From NCBI GenBank assembly GCA_012934845.2, contig WNNJ02002901.1:1-64000 (forward strand): 64,000 nt of DNA, given 5' to 3'. Made by a program: the position numbers and the translations under genes. Position 1 is the first letter of the stretch. Each line of letters starts with the position of its first letter. Positions 54,911 to 64,000 of this stretch are shown here, piece by piece. Origin of the DNA: Pomphorhynchus laevis (Eukaryota; Acanthocephala; Palaeacanthocephala; Echinorhynchida; Pomphorhynchidae). The notes below the pieces were generated by a model. The model did no database searches. It saw only the letters and a list, made by a program, of their open reading frames with translations, and was not told the origin of the DNA.

Positions 54911-55690
54911 TATTTTTATGAACCAGTTAATAGATAATATATAATGTTTAGGATAAAGATTATAGATCATCAGGAGGAACTGCTATGTTATTACGTTTCG
55001 GTCTTTATTCCTCTACCCAGCATATTAGCGTGGCCGATGATGCATTTCTTTTAATGAAAATTTATTATCTAGAGTCTTCTCTTATTCTAACACTTATTCT
55101 AAATAATATCAATAAATGTTATGGCAATTCTTAAAATTTCATTATTTTATGTATTATATTTTATATTATATAGTATGCATGAATGCTCATGCAAAAATAT
55201 GTTTCTTGTAAATTTAAATATGTCATCTTTACGGTATAAATTAATAGTAGTTTTAGTTAATGTTAATTTAATGTTCATATCTAGATATACACCTTCTTTA
55301 TCATTAATATTGGTTTTGTTAAGAATAAGGCTTTCTGGATAAATGTGCTCACTAATTGAATAAAAATTATTAGAATTAAATACACATATATCATCAATGT
55401 ATCGAAACATATATTTCATATATTTATATTGTTTAGATTTAGTTTTTACACAGTTATGAACAAATTCATATTCTATAAAGCTTAAAAACAAGTCAGCTAT
55501 AATTGGGCTACTATTACCACCAATTGGAAAATCTTTTATTTGTCTGAATATTGATATCATAACTTTAAGTATAAAGTTTAAATTTAAATTTTGTATTTAA
55601 AGTTTAAGTCGTAGCGAAATTAATATTGATGATAAAGAAGATATATATCAAGATATGAACATTAAATTAACATTAACTAAAACTACTATT
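54911..55690 (-). mobile_element. Penelope-like element, lineage B, copy 3
   Basis: The RT frame 55560-55147 reads PIGGNSSPIIADLFLSFIEY, MFRYIDDICVFN and YLDMNIKLTLTKTTINLYRK, almost identical to copy 1 at 7.6-8.0 kb. Here IDD and the following strand lie in a single open frame. The terminal segment lies at 54960-55030. A short extra piece at about 55640-55700 repeats YQDMNIKLTLTKTTINL DNA in the opposite orientation, so the element ends in an inverted partial copy. Confidence 0.75.
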
Positions 55691-55699
55691 AATTTATAA

Positions 55700-57780
55700 T
55701 GTAAAAATATTTTAATATTTTCTGTTTTATTTTATTCTTATGGTAACCTTTTTATAGATAGGTGTAACCTTTCTATATCAGAGGTTGACTAATGATCAAG
55801 TACTGTCGAAGTTGTATAGCTATAGGGCTGCGCTGATGATACCATCCTGTAGTCGTGGGTAAACTATAATCAAAACGCCTCATTGGGGCAGGGCGTCTGT
55901 TGTAGGCGCATTAGGAGTTAAGCTTCCCGACAAAAGTTGTAAAACAGCATAATGGTTTAAACTTTTCCTTAAAGTTTAAAGTTTCAACTTGTTTTAATAT
56001 TTACAACGTCGTATTTCAAATTAATTAAGCGTCATCAATTACTGTTGTATTCATTTAGCTGCTACATGTGGAGTGACGTAGTTTAGCATCTGCGCTAGAT
56101 GTTGTATATAGTGATGATAGGAAGATATCATGATTATAAAATTCAAAATCAGTGAGTGGTTCCAGTTTCTGGATGCGCTTCATAAAGTTAACAAGACATA
56201 AATCTATTGAATTCTTTCTCGTTTTGTGTATAAATGCTCTCTAAATCTGTGACACTACATTTTAGTAACTAGCCGCAACTGATAATTATGCTTTAAAGAT
56301 GAAACAGTATCGGAATAAAGTTGTCTAGTGGTATTGGGGAAATATAGCATTATTATAAAATTAAAGATAGGTGAGTAGGCTCCATTTTTTGAATCCATAG
56401 TAGGTTCCAGTTTTTGGAAGGTAGGGTAGGGCATTTTCGTAAGAAAATGCTGAAACTCTCACTTGGAAGCTACTGTCGATAGAGATTCTCAAAGGACCAT
56501 TTATTTATTGATATAATGGAAAATATCGATAATTAATACAAATTTTAAAAGTTTTGGTTTCCGCATTAATTCTTACTGATTTTATTGATTTTTATTGATG
56601 ATAAAACATATTTAAATGTTTAAATTTTGTTGATAACAAATAAACCCACAATAAGTCGTTGTGTTTAACAACTTTCATAGTTTTTATCTTAATGTATACA
56701 GATTAAGTTAACAAAAATAATACATTTATATTGACATATATAACTATTAATCATTTCTATTAATTAATTTTTAGGTAATTGTTGCAGTAATTATATTTAC
56801 AGTAAAATTTTAATCCTATTTGGTAAATGCTTTGCAAAAACTGATGTTTGTAAATACCGATGTTTTAATAAAATTAATGTGAATGAAATTTAGTTAGATT
56901 GTGAGCAAATTGGAAGCTAAGTGAGAATTTATAAATTTTGCGATACAAGTGCAATATTAGTGATCGCTTATAACTACAATTATTTAAATTTGTGAAGTAG
57001 ATATGTTCATTTAATATACAAAAGAACTAAACGACCCGTAAAAATTAACATACAGTTTGCATATCGATTTAGGTAAAGAATCGACCATCTTGATATTTAA
57101 AATAGTGTGCATGAGAGGAAGATACCTAAATGATAAATTAGTTGTTTTGAACACTGTGATAACATTTACCGTAATAAGATTTATTAAAAAAGATAAAAAC
57201 AGATTTGAAAAAATATATAATTGATAAAATAAAGGTTATTGTGTATGGCAAATATACATTTCTATTTCTTCTATTATGAGTTTTGAACAATAAAATTCAC
57301 AAAGTGAATGAATACAAAATTTAACGAGTGTTTTAAACAACAAAACCAATAAGATTCGCAGTCATCAAAGACTTTTCCTTGTATATCACTATTTAATTTA
57401 GCTTCACATTAATAAAGAGAGAAAGGTATTACTCTGGGATTGACAAATCTGAAAAGCCATATACGTGGAGACTAAAATGAAATGTGTAGTGTTGCAGTGC
57501 ATGATGAATATAACTAAATTAATTAACTCGTTGACCTCATTAATTGACTACGTTTCTGTTCAGGTCAATATTTTTCTAAACGTAGCTTATGAATTATGCA
57601 CAAACTTTAATTAATTGTTCAATACATCACAGTATGACAACTGAATTTCCTCTGGGATTTAAACAACAAAACTAATAATAAGGAATTTCTTAAATAAATA
57701 ACTTAATAACCACTTAAAATAACTAAAAAAGATAGTTGAAAAACAATAGTTTAAGATCGATAAGGAAAATCAAAATGTTT
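55700..57780. other. AT-rich DNA, no gene seen
   Basis: A less AT-rich patch at 55795-55950 and a repeated GGTTCCAGTTTTTGGA word (56158-56176 and 56404-56420) may be terminal pieces of an unrecognised element. The rest shows nothing supportable. Confidence 0.35.
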
Positions 57781-57789
57781 AGTCTTCAC

Positions 57790-58086
57790 GATATTGTCAC
57801 GGCCTCAAGTCCAGTGGGATTTGGTCCTTCCAGCCAATCCAACACGCCGCTCTCCGACTAAACCAACCGAGGTCTTTCATCCCCCCCGAAGAGTCCAATC
57901 GAGGAGGACTATGCTAGGTAATCGCGAGATGAGGAACTTGAGAAGCCTTAGTCTTTGATCTGGGGGACGTCTTTTTGAAAAGAAGACTAATCCCGAGATA
58001 GCCCAAGTACCCCAGAGGCGCATATGAGTTTTCCCATTCAATGACAGATGATGGACCAGTTTCAGGGCCCATAAGAAACAACTCTG
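57790..58086 (-). mobile_element. LINE A copy 3, 5'-truncated
   Basis: About 300 bp of the LINE A 3' end, from CACGGCCTCAAGTCCAGTGG to the region encoding MRLWGTWAISGLVFFSKRR (58101-57877). It abuts the 3' side of copy 4 with 50 bp between. Typical of incomplete reverse transcription. Confidence 0.8.
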
Positions 58087-58324
58087 TTCTTTAAATATCA
58101 CAGTAAATATATACCGTATCAGTATGTAAAACAGTAAGTAAGTAAGGGTTTTATTAATAACTATATAACTGATAAAAACTTAAGAAACAAAAACATGCAA
58201 AAGATAACTTAAAATAGAAACTGTTCACGACGTGTATTTTGAAATCTTCAACTTATATTCACGGCCTCAGGTCCAGAGGGATCTAAGCCCCTCGGCCGCA
58301 CCAGCGCGCCGCCCTCTGACTGAA

Positions 58325-60715
58325 CTATTCGGGGTCTCTCACACACCTAAGAGTACAGTCAAGGCGGACTATGGTTGGTAATCTCGAGATGAGGAGCTTG
58401 AGAAACCTTAGTCTTTGTTCTGGGGGACGTCCTCGTGAGAAGAAGACTAATCCCGAGATAGCCCAAGTACCCCAGAGGCGCACTTGGGTTATCCCATTCA
58501 ATGACAGATGCTGGGCCCGTTTCAGAGCCCACCTAGCTTTCTTCAGGATACGTTTAAGTCTATCCAGGTCAGCTTTCGCCGACCAATTCACCGTAACGGT
58601 GAACCCCAGATATTTTACTCGACTCGTGAAGATGGGGAGTGGTTGATGCTGCAAAATGGAGGAGAGTGTAGAGAGTGCTAGTCTCTTAAGTTTCTTTTTG
58701 GTGACAGGAACGCCATTAAAGACAACCACCTGTGATTTAGAGGAGTTTAAAATAAGATTGGATGGGGCAACTGATCTTTTAATCTTAAAAAGAAACGGCT
58801 GATGTCAGAGATTACATCTTTGCACCTGTGTCCAGAGAACAAGGCTGTGGTATCATCAGCATATACCACTAGATGTTGATCACGTTTAAAATTCTTGAAT
58901 AGTACAATGGATGCAGCAAGATATAAGATAGGAGAAAGTGGGGATCCTTGAGGTACACCTGTAATAGGGTAGAACTGACGCGCATCAGGGTCGTCTTCAT
59001 AGTAGAACCGCTTGGTGTACAACAATATCTCCACCCTGTTAACAATTCTCGCAGGCAACCCGAGGGACCTGAGAGAGGAGATAACGAAGGGAATGGAGAT
59101 CCGGTCAAATGCAGCTGAAAAATCAAGAAAAACAGCCACAGCAAGCTGATGACTATTATCCTGACAAAACTGATGCACTTCACCAATTGCTGAATGGACC
59201 GAGCGCCCTTTGACAAACCCATGAAAACTCGGTGGGATCAAATTACGCCTACATAAATGAACGCGGATTCTACGCGCAAGCGCTTTCTCGTAGATGGATA
59301 TGAGGGCGTTTTGAATCGAGATGGGCCGCAGATCTTTAGGACAAGTGATTAATCTCTTTTTAGGTAAAAAACTCGACGGCTGATGTTGATTTCCGCTATG
59401 TCAGACGGGGAGGCTAATAGCATTGTGATGGCGACCTCCTTTCTCTGACTGTATGTCAAAAGCTGACAGACACGAGTGGTGAGTGGCGCGTGGGATTTGG
59501 AGGTGCCCGGGAGTGGTCCCCAGGAGTTAAGGATATCTGTAACAGATAAGTCCCTACTCCTGAAGTCACACCAAGGCGGGATTGGTTGGGGAGAATGAGT
59601 GGCTCCATAATTATGTAAGGAAAGTGACTCCTCTAAAACTTTGTCAAGGCCTATGCTACCAATCCAAACCAAGGCTCTATCCTTCCAGCAAACAAACTTC
59701 TCCTTCTTGAATATCTTCCAGAAGGAAGCCTGAGAAGGGTTTTGGTGAGCAATGCTTGCCCTATCCCTGCTCAGCTGGAGCCTATATCTAGAGCTCCAAT
59801 ATTCATTCGAGAGGATATGTCTGGCGGAAACAGAGAGATTGGGAAGGTGCAACATTTTAGCTAGGACCTTGAGCTTTGTTGGAGTAGGATTGTATATTCG
59901 ACCTTTATAGGTAGTCGAAAGGATCGCGGTAGCTTGCGATGAGAGGTAGGAATTAAATTCGGTCAAACTCTCAATTCCAATTCTGGGGAAGAGTTGGATA
60001 GCTGCCTGAAAGAAGGCCACTCTAATAGGATCAAAGTGAAACCTTCTTCTAAGCAACGTATCGTCCTCTAGCCGCCAGCGAATTAGGTCATGAGAGGTGG
60101 TCTGTTGTTGACGCGACTGATCGGTGCAAATGGGTTTCAACAACCACATCTTATGTAGCAGTAATATGTCGAGGAGAGAATTTGTTGTAGAGCAATGAAA
60201 GGTTGGGGAAGGTGGTTTATGAATAAGATAGTCGATCCTTGCTCTTCGGAGTGCTGCATTAATCCAACGACCAGTTATGTCATTGAAGTCACCAAGTAAC
60301 ATGTCATAACCGCTCCCCAATATTTGATCCAGGAGGTCACGGTTCTTGTGAATTTCTCCTGGCCGAATATAGACATTGGCTATGCTTACACGCTTACCGT
60401 TCTTACAAAGTGATATAGCTAAACAAGATAGGGCTGGACAAGAGTAGTTTAATAGGAGGGATGATCTTAAAGATCTTTTTACTAGGGTTAAAAGACCTTG
60501 TGATGAAGAGGAGTGAGGGGGGTTATGTAAGGAGTAAAGTGGGTGTATATGTGCTTAGGGATAAATCGAGTAATATCCTGGGGGAGACGGATAGACCGCG
60601 TCTCCTGAAGGACTATAACATCTGCATCTCTACCAGATAGAAGGCTAAGGGCGGAAGCACCTCCCGAATTCCACTGAAGGATATTCAGTGAAAAAGGTCC
60701 TTGACTACTTCCCAT
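58325..60715 (-). pseudogene. LINE A copy 4 ORF2 (endonuclease and reverse transcriptase)
   Basis: The endonuclease starts at 60715 with FSLNILQWNSGGASALSLLS and VIVLQETRS; its GDFND motif is at about 60295 (MLLGDFNDITGRWINAALRR) and SHDLIRW at about 60085. RT: FVKGRSVHSAIGEVHQF (59215), FLDFSAAFDRISIPFV (motif A, about 59125), GVPQGSPLSPILY (motif B, about 58955) and LVVYADDTTALFSG (motif C with intact DD, about 58890). The thumb region VKYLGFTVTVNWSAKADLD is near 58600. About three frame breaks separate the blocks; all catalytic residues seen are retained. No RNase H is apparent, as usual for Jockey. Confidence 0.85.
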
Positions 60716-60749
60716 TGCGTAAGTGTTACCGAAGTGGGACGCCCTCCAC

Positions 60750-61954
60750 CTAGTCGCAACTAGAGGCGGAAAAGTCGCCTTTACCTCTTCCCGTCACGAC
60801 AAATGGAGTCGCTTGCCCACGGTTGATATCTTCATTTCCCTCGTTAGCCATAGCCCAAATCGAATCCTTCCGAGCAAGCTTCAGAGCGGATATGCTTAGC
60901 GCTGACGCGTTTCGTTTCTTAGATTTTGGTGGCTTCTTAATATTGTTGGTATTCCCAGAAGGAGGAGAACGGAATGATTCCGCTAATTGACCCACCAATT
61001 TTTGGACTAATTTTTCAAGTTGAATCATTGATGCCTGATGCTGCATTTCAATAAGTTTAAGAATTTCTGTGTCCGGCATCCTGTCGTCATTCTTGTTAGA
61101 CGAGACAGCTTCCACGAAGCTAGTCGGTTTTGCTGTTACACCCCTGTGTCTCTTTTGGTACGCCTTAAAGATTTTACATTTTTTTGACCATGCGGGGTGC
61201 TCACCACCGCAGTTTGCGCAAAATGGCTTACTTTCGCACTTCTCAAAATGTATAGCAGTTGTACCACACACGCCGCACTTATGTGGTAAAGAACATCCAG
61301 TGGACCAATGCCCCCACTGATGACAATTGTTGCAGTGAGGGTACGTTAGTGAGTCGGTTTCGATTATTGAAAATCTCAAATTATACCCCATAAAAGGATT
61401 GCATGTTGAAATCGATAGTTTTAGGGCTTCATCAACCGGGGCATTGCAGAACGCCACGGGAATGGGGAAGCCTTTAATCCCTTTTATAAAGCGCACGTTA
61501 GAGATTTTGTAATCAGTTTCTATGGCTGATATATCTTCTTCTGAAATGTATGTGGGCATATTATTTATCTTTATTGTTGCCAGGATTGGTTTGGAAGCAA
61601 TTATACCTTGTTCCGAATGCTCTTTTTTAAAGTAGTCTACGTACGACATTGCAAGATCAGGAGTGCAGAATGAGATTTTAATCTCAGATTCATAATATTT
61701 AATCGCATTGAACAATATCCTTTTTTAAATCGATGAGCAAAGCCTCTTATAAAAACATTGAACATGTTCTGCCTTTCCAGAGGCACCAAAAGTCTGATAA
61801 TCACCAGGTTGGATAATTTTGGTACCGGGGGAAGTTCACCCTCCGGAATATATTCAAGAGAACCTAAATCTCCACTTACCTCGTTTATTGCATTGGCAGG
61901 AAAATTAGTTTTTATTGAGTTCTTTGAACGCTCCGACATGCTAAATTTACTCAT
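60750..61954 (-). pseudogene. LINE A copy 4 ORF1 (gag-like, zinc knuckles)
   Basis: The start at 61954 (MSKFSMSERSKNS...) runs to about 61640; one frame change near 61715-61640 leads to the main frame, which ends at 60753. The RRM-like part has MPTYISEEDISAIETDYKIS and IPVAFCNAPVDEA, then CNPFMGYNLRFSI. Knuckles: CNNCHQWGHWSTGC, CGVCGTTAIHFEKC and CANCGGEHPAWSKKC, three CCHC/CCHC-like motifs as in Jockey-type ORF1. A Ser/Lys-rich tail follows (KKPPKSKKRNASALSISALK). It packages the element RNA. Confidence 0.85.
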
Positions 61955-62001
61955 TTTTCATTTCAGTATGTAAAACGCTTTCGGCCGCTTGATCATGAGG
62001 T

Positions 62002-63260
62002 TTGACAAAAATGTTACCGACCATGAAAATTTTGCTGTCGGAGCTATCAAACAATAACGAAATCATGGAAAATTTATACAAAATTCCAGCAGGAAAAGAT
62101 GAACCAAAGGTAAAGTATTACAGCAAATCCGATAACAAGAAGGTTAGTTGTGTTTTTGACTGTTCCTTGCAGGAAGAACTCCCGTCGGGGAGAAAGCTCG
62201 ACAACCTGATATATATTAAGTTTAAAATGCCGATTGAAAGATCAAAAATTTATACAACTTTCCTGAGGGATTTTACAAACTTACATAAAAAGCATGTCAT
62301 ATATAACCCTATCAGATATTATGAATCTGAAATTAGACTATCGTTCGTATCTTCAGAATTAGCAGAAGAATTTACTAAATTTACCAATAAGTATTCCAGC
62401 TCACTATGTGGCATACAATATAAGCCTATTAATGCATCAATCTAAATCTACAATCTTCCACTATAAATTGGAGTCGACGAACCGAGTGTATTTGAAAAAA
62501 GTTTTAATCTTAAAAATACAAGATTTTTAAAAGGAAAGAGCGGCAACCACTGCCGATAGCGTTTGCATCAACACCAGTTGACAATGCAGAGTTTCTAGCA
62601 AAATCAAGTTGCAATCCATTTATGGGTCGCAAAATTAAATTTACCCACATTGGAACTGACGCATGCACGTTCTCGCATTGCGCAAAATGCCATAAATGGG
62701 GGAATTGGTGTTCTAAATGTGGTATCTCACCCTGTTGCGGATTATGCAAAAAAAGACTGCATTTCCAAGAACAATTGTAATAATACACCTGTCTGTATCA
62801 ATTGCGGAGGGTCATACCCCGCGTGGTCAAGAAAATGCAGATTTTTCAATGAATATAAGAACAGACACATTAGCTCCAATGATATTAATTTAAACTCAAA
62901 CCGGACCTTCATCACAACAGCATCCTGTCCAACAGCTTCCAGCTGTCTCTCGAACCGGTACAAAGAAATGAAAAAATGATTGCCTCATTGATTGGGACGC
63001 TTTTTGGATAACATACTACTTCGGATATCTCAGTACTTCACCTCTGATTGCAGCACCTAAATCTAATGAGATGAATACGTATGCGCATAACTTAAATAAC
63101 TTATATCCGGTGCGCTTTCCGAAGAAGGGTATAGCGTTGTCTGTACAGAAGATAAATGAAGATAATGCCCGGGGCAATTGAACTCCGACAACTGGGAGTG
63201 GGAAGGGGGACCTTTCCCCCTCTTGTTTCAACTAAGGAGGACTATCCCCTTCTAGCTAAT
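62002..63260 (+). mobile_element. LINE A-related copy 5: 5' part only, plus strand
   Basis: 62002-62442 encodes LPSGRKLDNLIYIKFKMPIE and NPIRYYESEIRLSFVSSELA, the ORF1 N-terminal region of a LINE A-like subfamily. After a frame change, DNA near 62690-62850 encodes CHKWGNWCSKCG, CCGLCKK and CINCGGSYPAWSRKCRFFNE knuckles. ORF1 ends near 62980 and the inter-ORF spacer runs to about 63240, then stops before ORF2. A LINE lacking its 3' part is unusual, since truncation normally removes the 5' side; deletion or recombination is the likely cause. Confidence 0.75.
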
Positions 63261-63342
63261 CCGTTACAATGCAGAGTAATCAATGATCACAATAGCAGTT
63301 GCATGCTAAATTAAATTAAAAATTAAACATGAAATGTTTGTT

Positions 63343-63371
63343 AGACCGCTGTCGAGGATTAACCATCCTTG
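63343..63371. repeat. Hairpin GCTGTCGAGGAT / ATCCTTGACAGC
   Basis: 12-bp arms with one G-T pair around a 5-base loop, about 80 bp past the truncated LINE A copy 5. Confidence 0.75.
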
Positions 63372-63520
63372 ACAGCATTAAATAATAATTAATAAATGGA
63401 TAAATAAATCACTTAATCTTGTCCAGGATTAATGCAGATATAAAATAATAAACAATATTATTATACGCGTAAGAAAAAATTATTTTTTAAGACGTCCCGC
63501 CCTGGTATTCTATATTATAT

Positions 63521-63680
63521 AATTATAATATATAATTAATATATAATATATTAATCATATTAATTATAATATATAATTAATATATAATATATTAATCATA
63601 TTAATTATAATATATAATTAATATATAATATATTAATCATATTAATTATAATATATAACTAATAAATATTAATATAATAA
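63521..63680. repeat. 41-bp AT tandem repeat
   Basis: AATTATAATATATAATTAAT-type units start at 63521, 63562, 63603 and 63644, so the period is 41 bp with about 3.5 copies. Confidence 0.85.
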
Positions 63681-64000
63681 TATATACTATTATATATAAT
63701 ATATTAAATATATTATACGTGTTTCCCATTTCCAACTAAACATTACTGCATAGTTGGAAAAACATTGCTGTAATGATCATTTGCATCTGATCATTTTAAG
63801 CCGGTGCAAATGTATCAAGCATTTTTATTTATTTAGTTTAATTTTATTTATTAATAAGTTGTTATTTTTTTCCTTACTCAACTTTCTTAAAAACAAATAT
63901 ATAATATAAATAAAGAGTATCACAAAATTCTAAACTTACAGCGTTTCTAGACTGCTTATTCCCAAATCACCATAAAGTTTTCTTAATTTATTAAAACGAA

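Larger units (their letters stand above)
58140..61960 (-). mobile_element. LINE A copy 4 (Jockey-superfamily), nearly full length
   Basis: The best-preserved LINE in the window. 3' region at 58140-58320, ORF2 58325-60715, ORF1 60750-61954. The ORFs are nearly adjacent, and the region between them matches the one in copy 2. Only a handful of frameshifts break it. Its 5' end faces the ORF1 of a related plus-strand copy at 62002, about 50 bp away. Confidence 0.85.

Overview
The window is very AT-rich eukaryotic DNA, most likely from an arthropod or another invertebrate. It has GT-AG introns, one recognisable animal gene (LRCH, leucine-rich repeats plus calponin homology), and many retroelement remnants from Penelope-like, LINE and Ty3/Gypsy groups. 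I see no bacterial gene organisation, rRNA, tRNA or CRISPR. The species cannot be named from the sequence alone.

Region 1 (about 3.6-28.2 kb, minus strand) is the LRCH gene. I could place eleven exons by reading frame, splice signals and intron phase. An N-terminal exon starts at 28213. Eight LRR units lie between 28.2 and 25.2 kb. The capping exon, with the family signature after the repeats, is at 23.7 kb. Two charged, helix-prone exons lie at 17.5-17.8 kb and a spacer exon at 15.7 kb. The first half of the C-terminal CH domain is at 3.6-3.7 kb. The remaining 3' exons should lie left of the window. Two introns are only 51 and 58 bp; others are 2-12 kb and full of transposons.

The largest LRCH intron holds a Penelope-like fragment (7.1-8.56 kb) and a long plus-strand CR1/L2-like LINE (8.7-14.5 kb). 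The LINE carries a 12-bp coding minisatellite between ORF1 and ORF2, and an intronless fragment of a host ubiquilin gene inside its endonuclease. Another intron holds a 442-bp element with 137-bp terminal repeats, each with a hammerhead-ribozyme core, inside a perfect 16-bp target duplication.

Region 2 (28.2-29.2 kb) is a probable divergent promoter with the first coding exon of an unknown plus-strand gene.

Region 3 (29.2-51.9 kb) is a nested transposon yard: a Jockey-superfamily LINE split by a Ty3/Gypsy fossil (31540-35486, 5-bp target duplication), several Penelope-like lineages with RT and GIY-YIG pieces, direct and inverted terminal-repeat units, a 60-bp-arm foldback, and a second hammerhead-like site near 50.2 kb.

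Region 4 (51.9-57.8 kb) is mostly AT-rich DNA with one more Penelope-like copy. Region 5 (57.8-63.3 kb) holds further copies of the Jockey-like LINE, including a long minus-strand copy head-to-head with the 5' part of a related plus-strand one. The right end is satellite-like AT sequence. Short-spacer perfect palindromes recur through the window, several at element boundaries.
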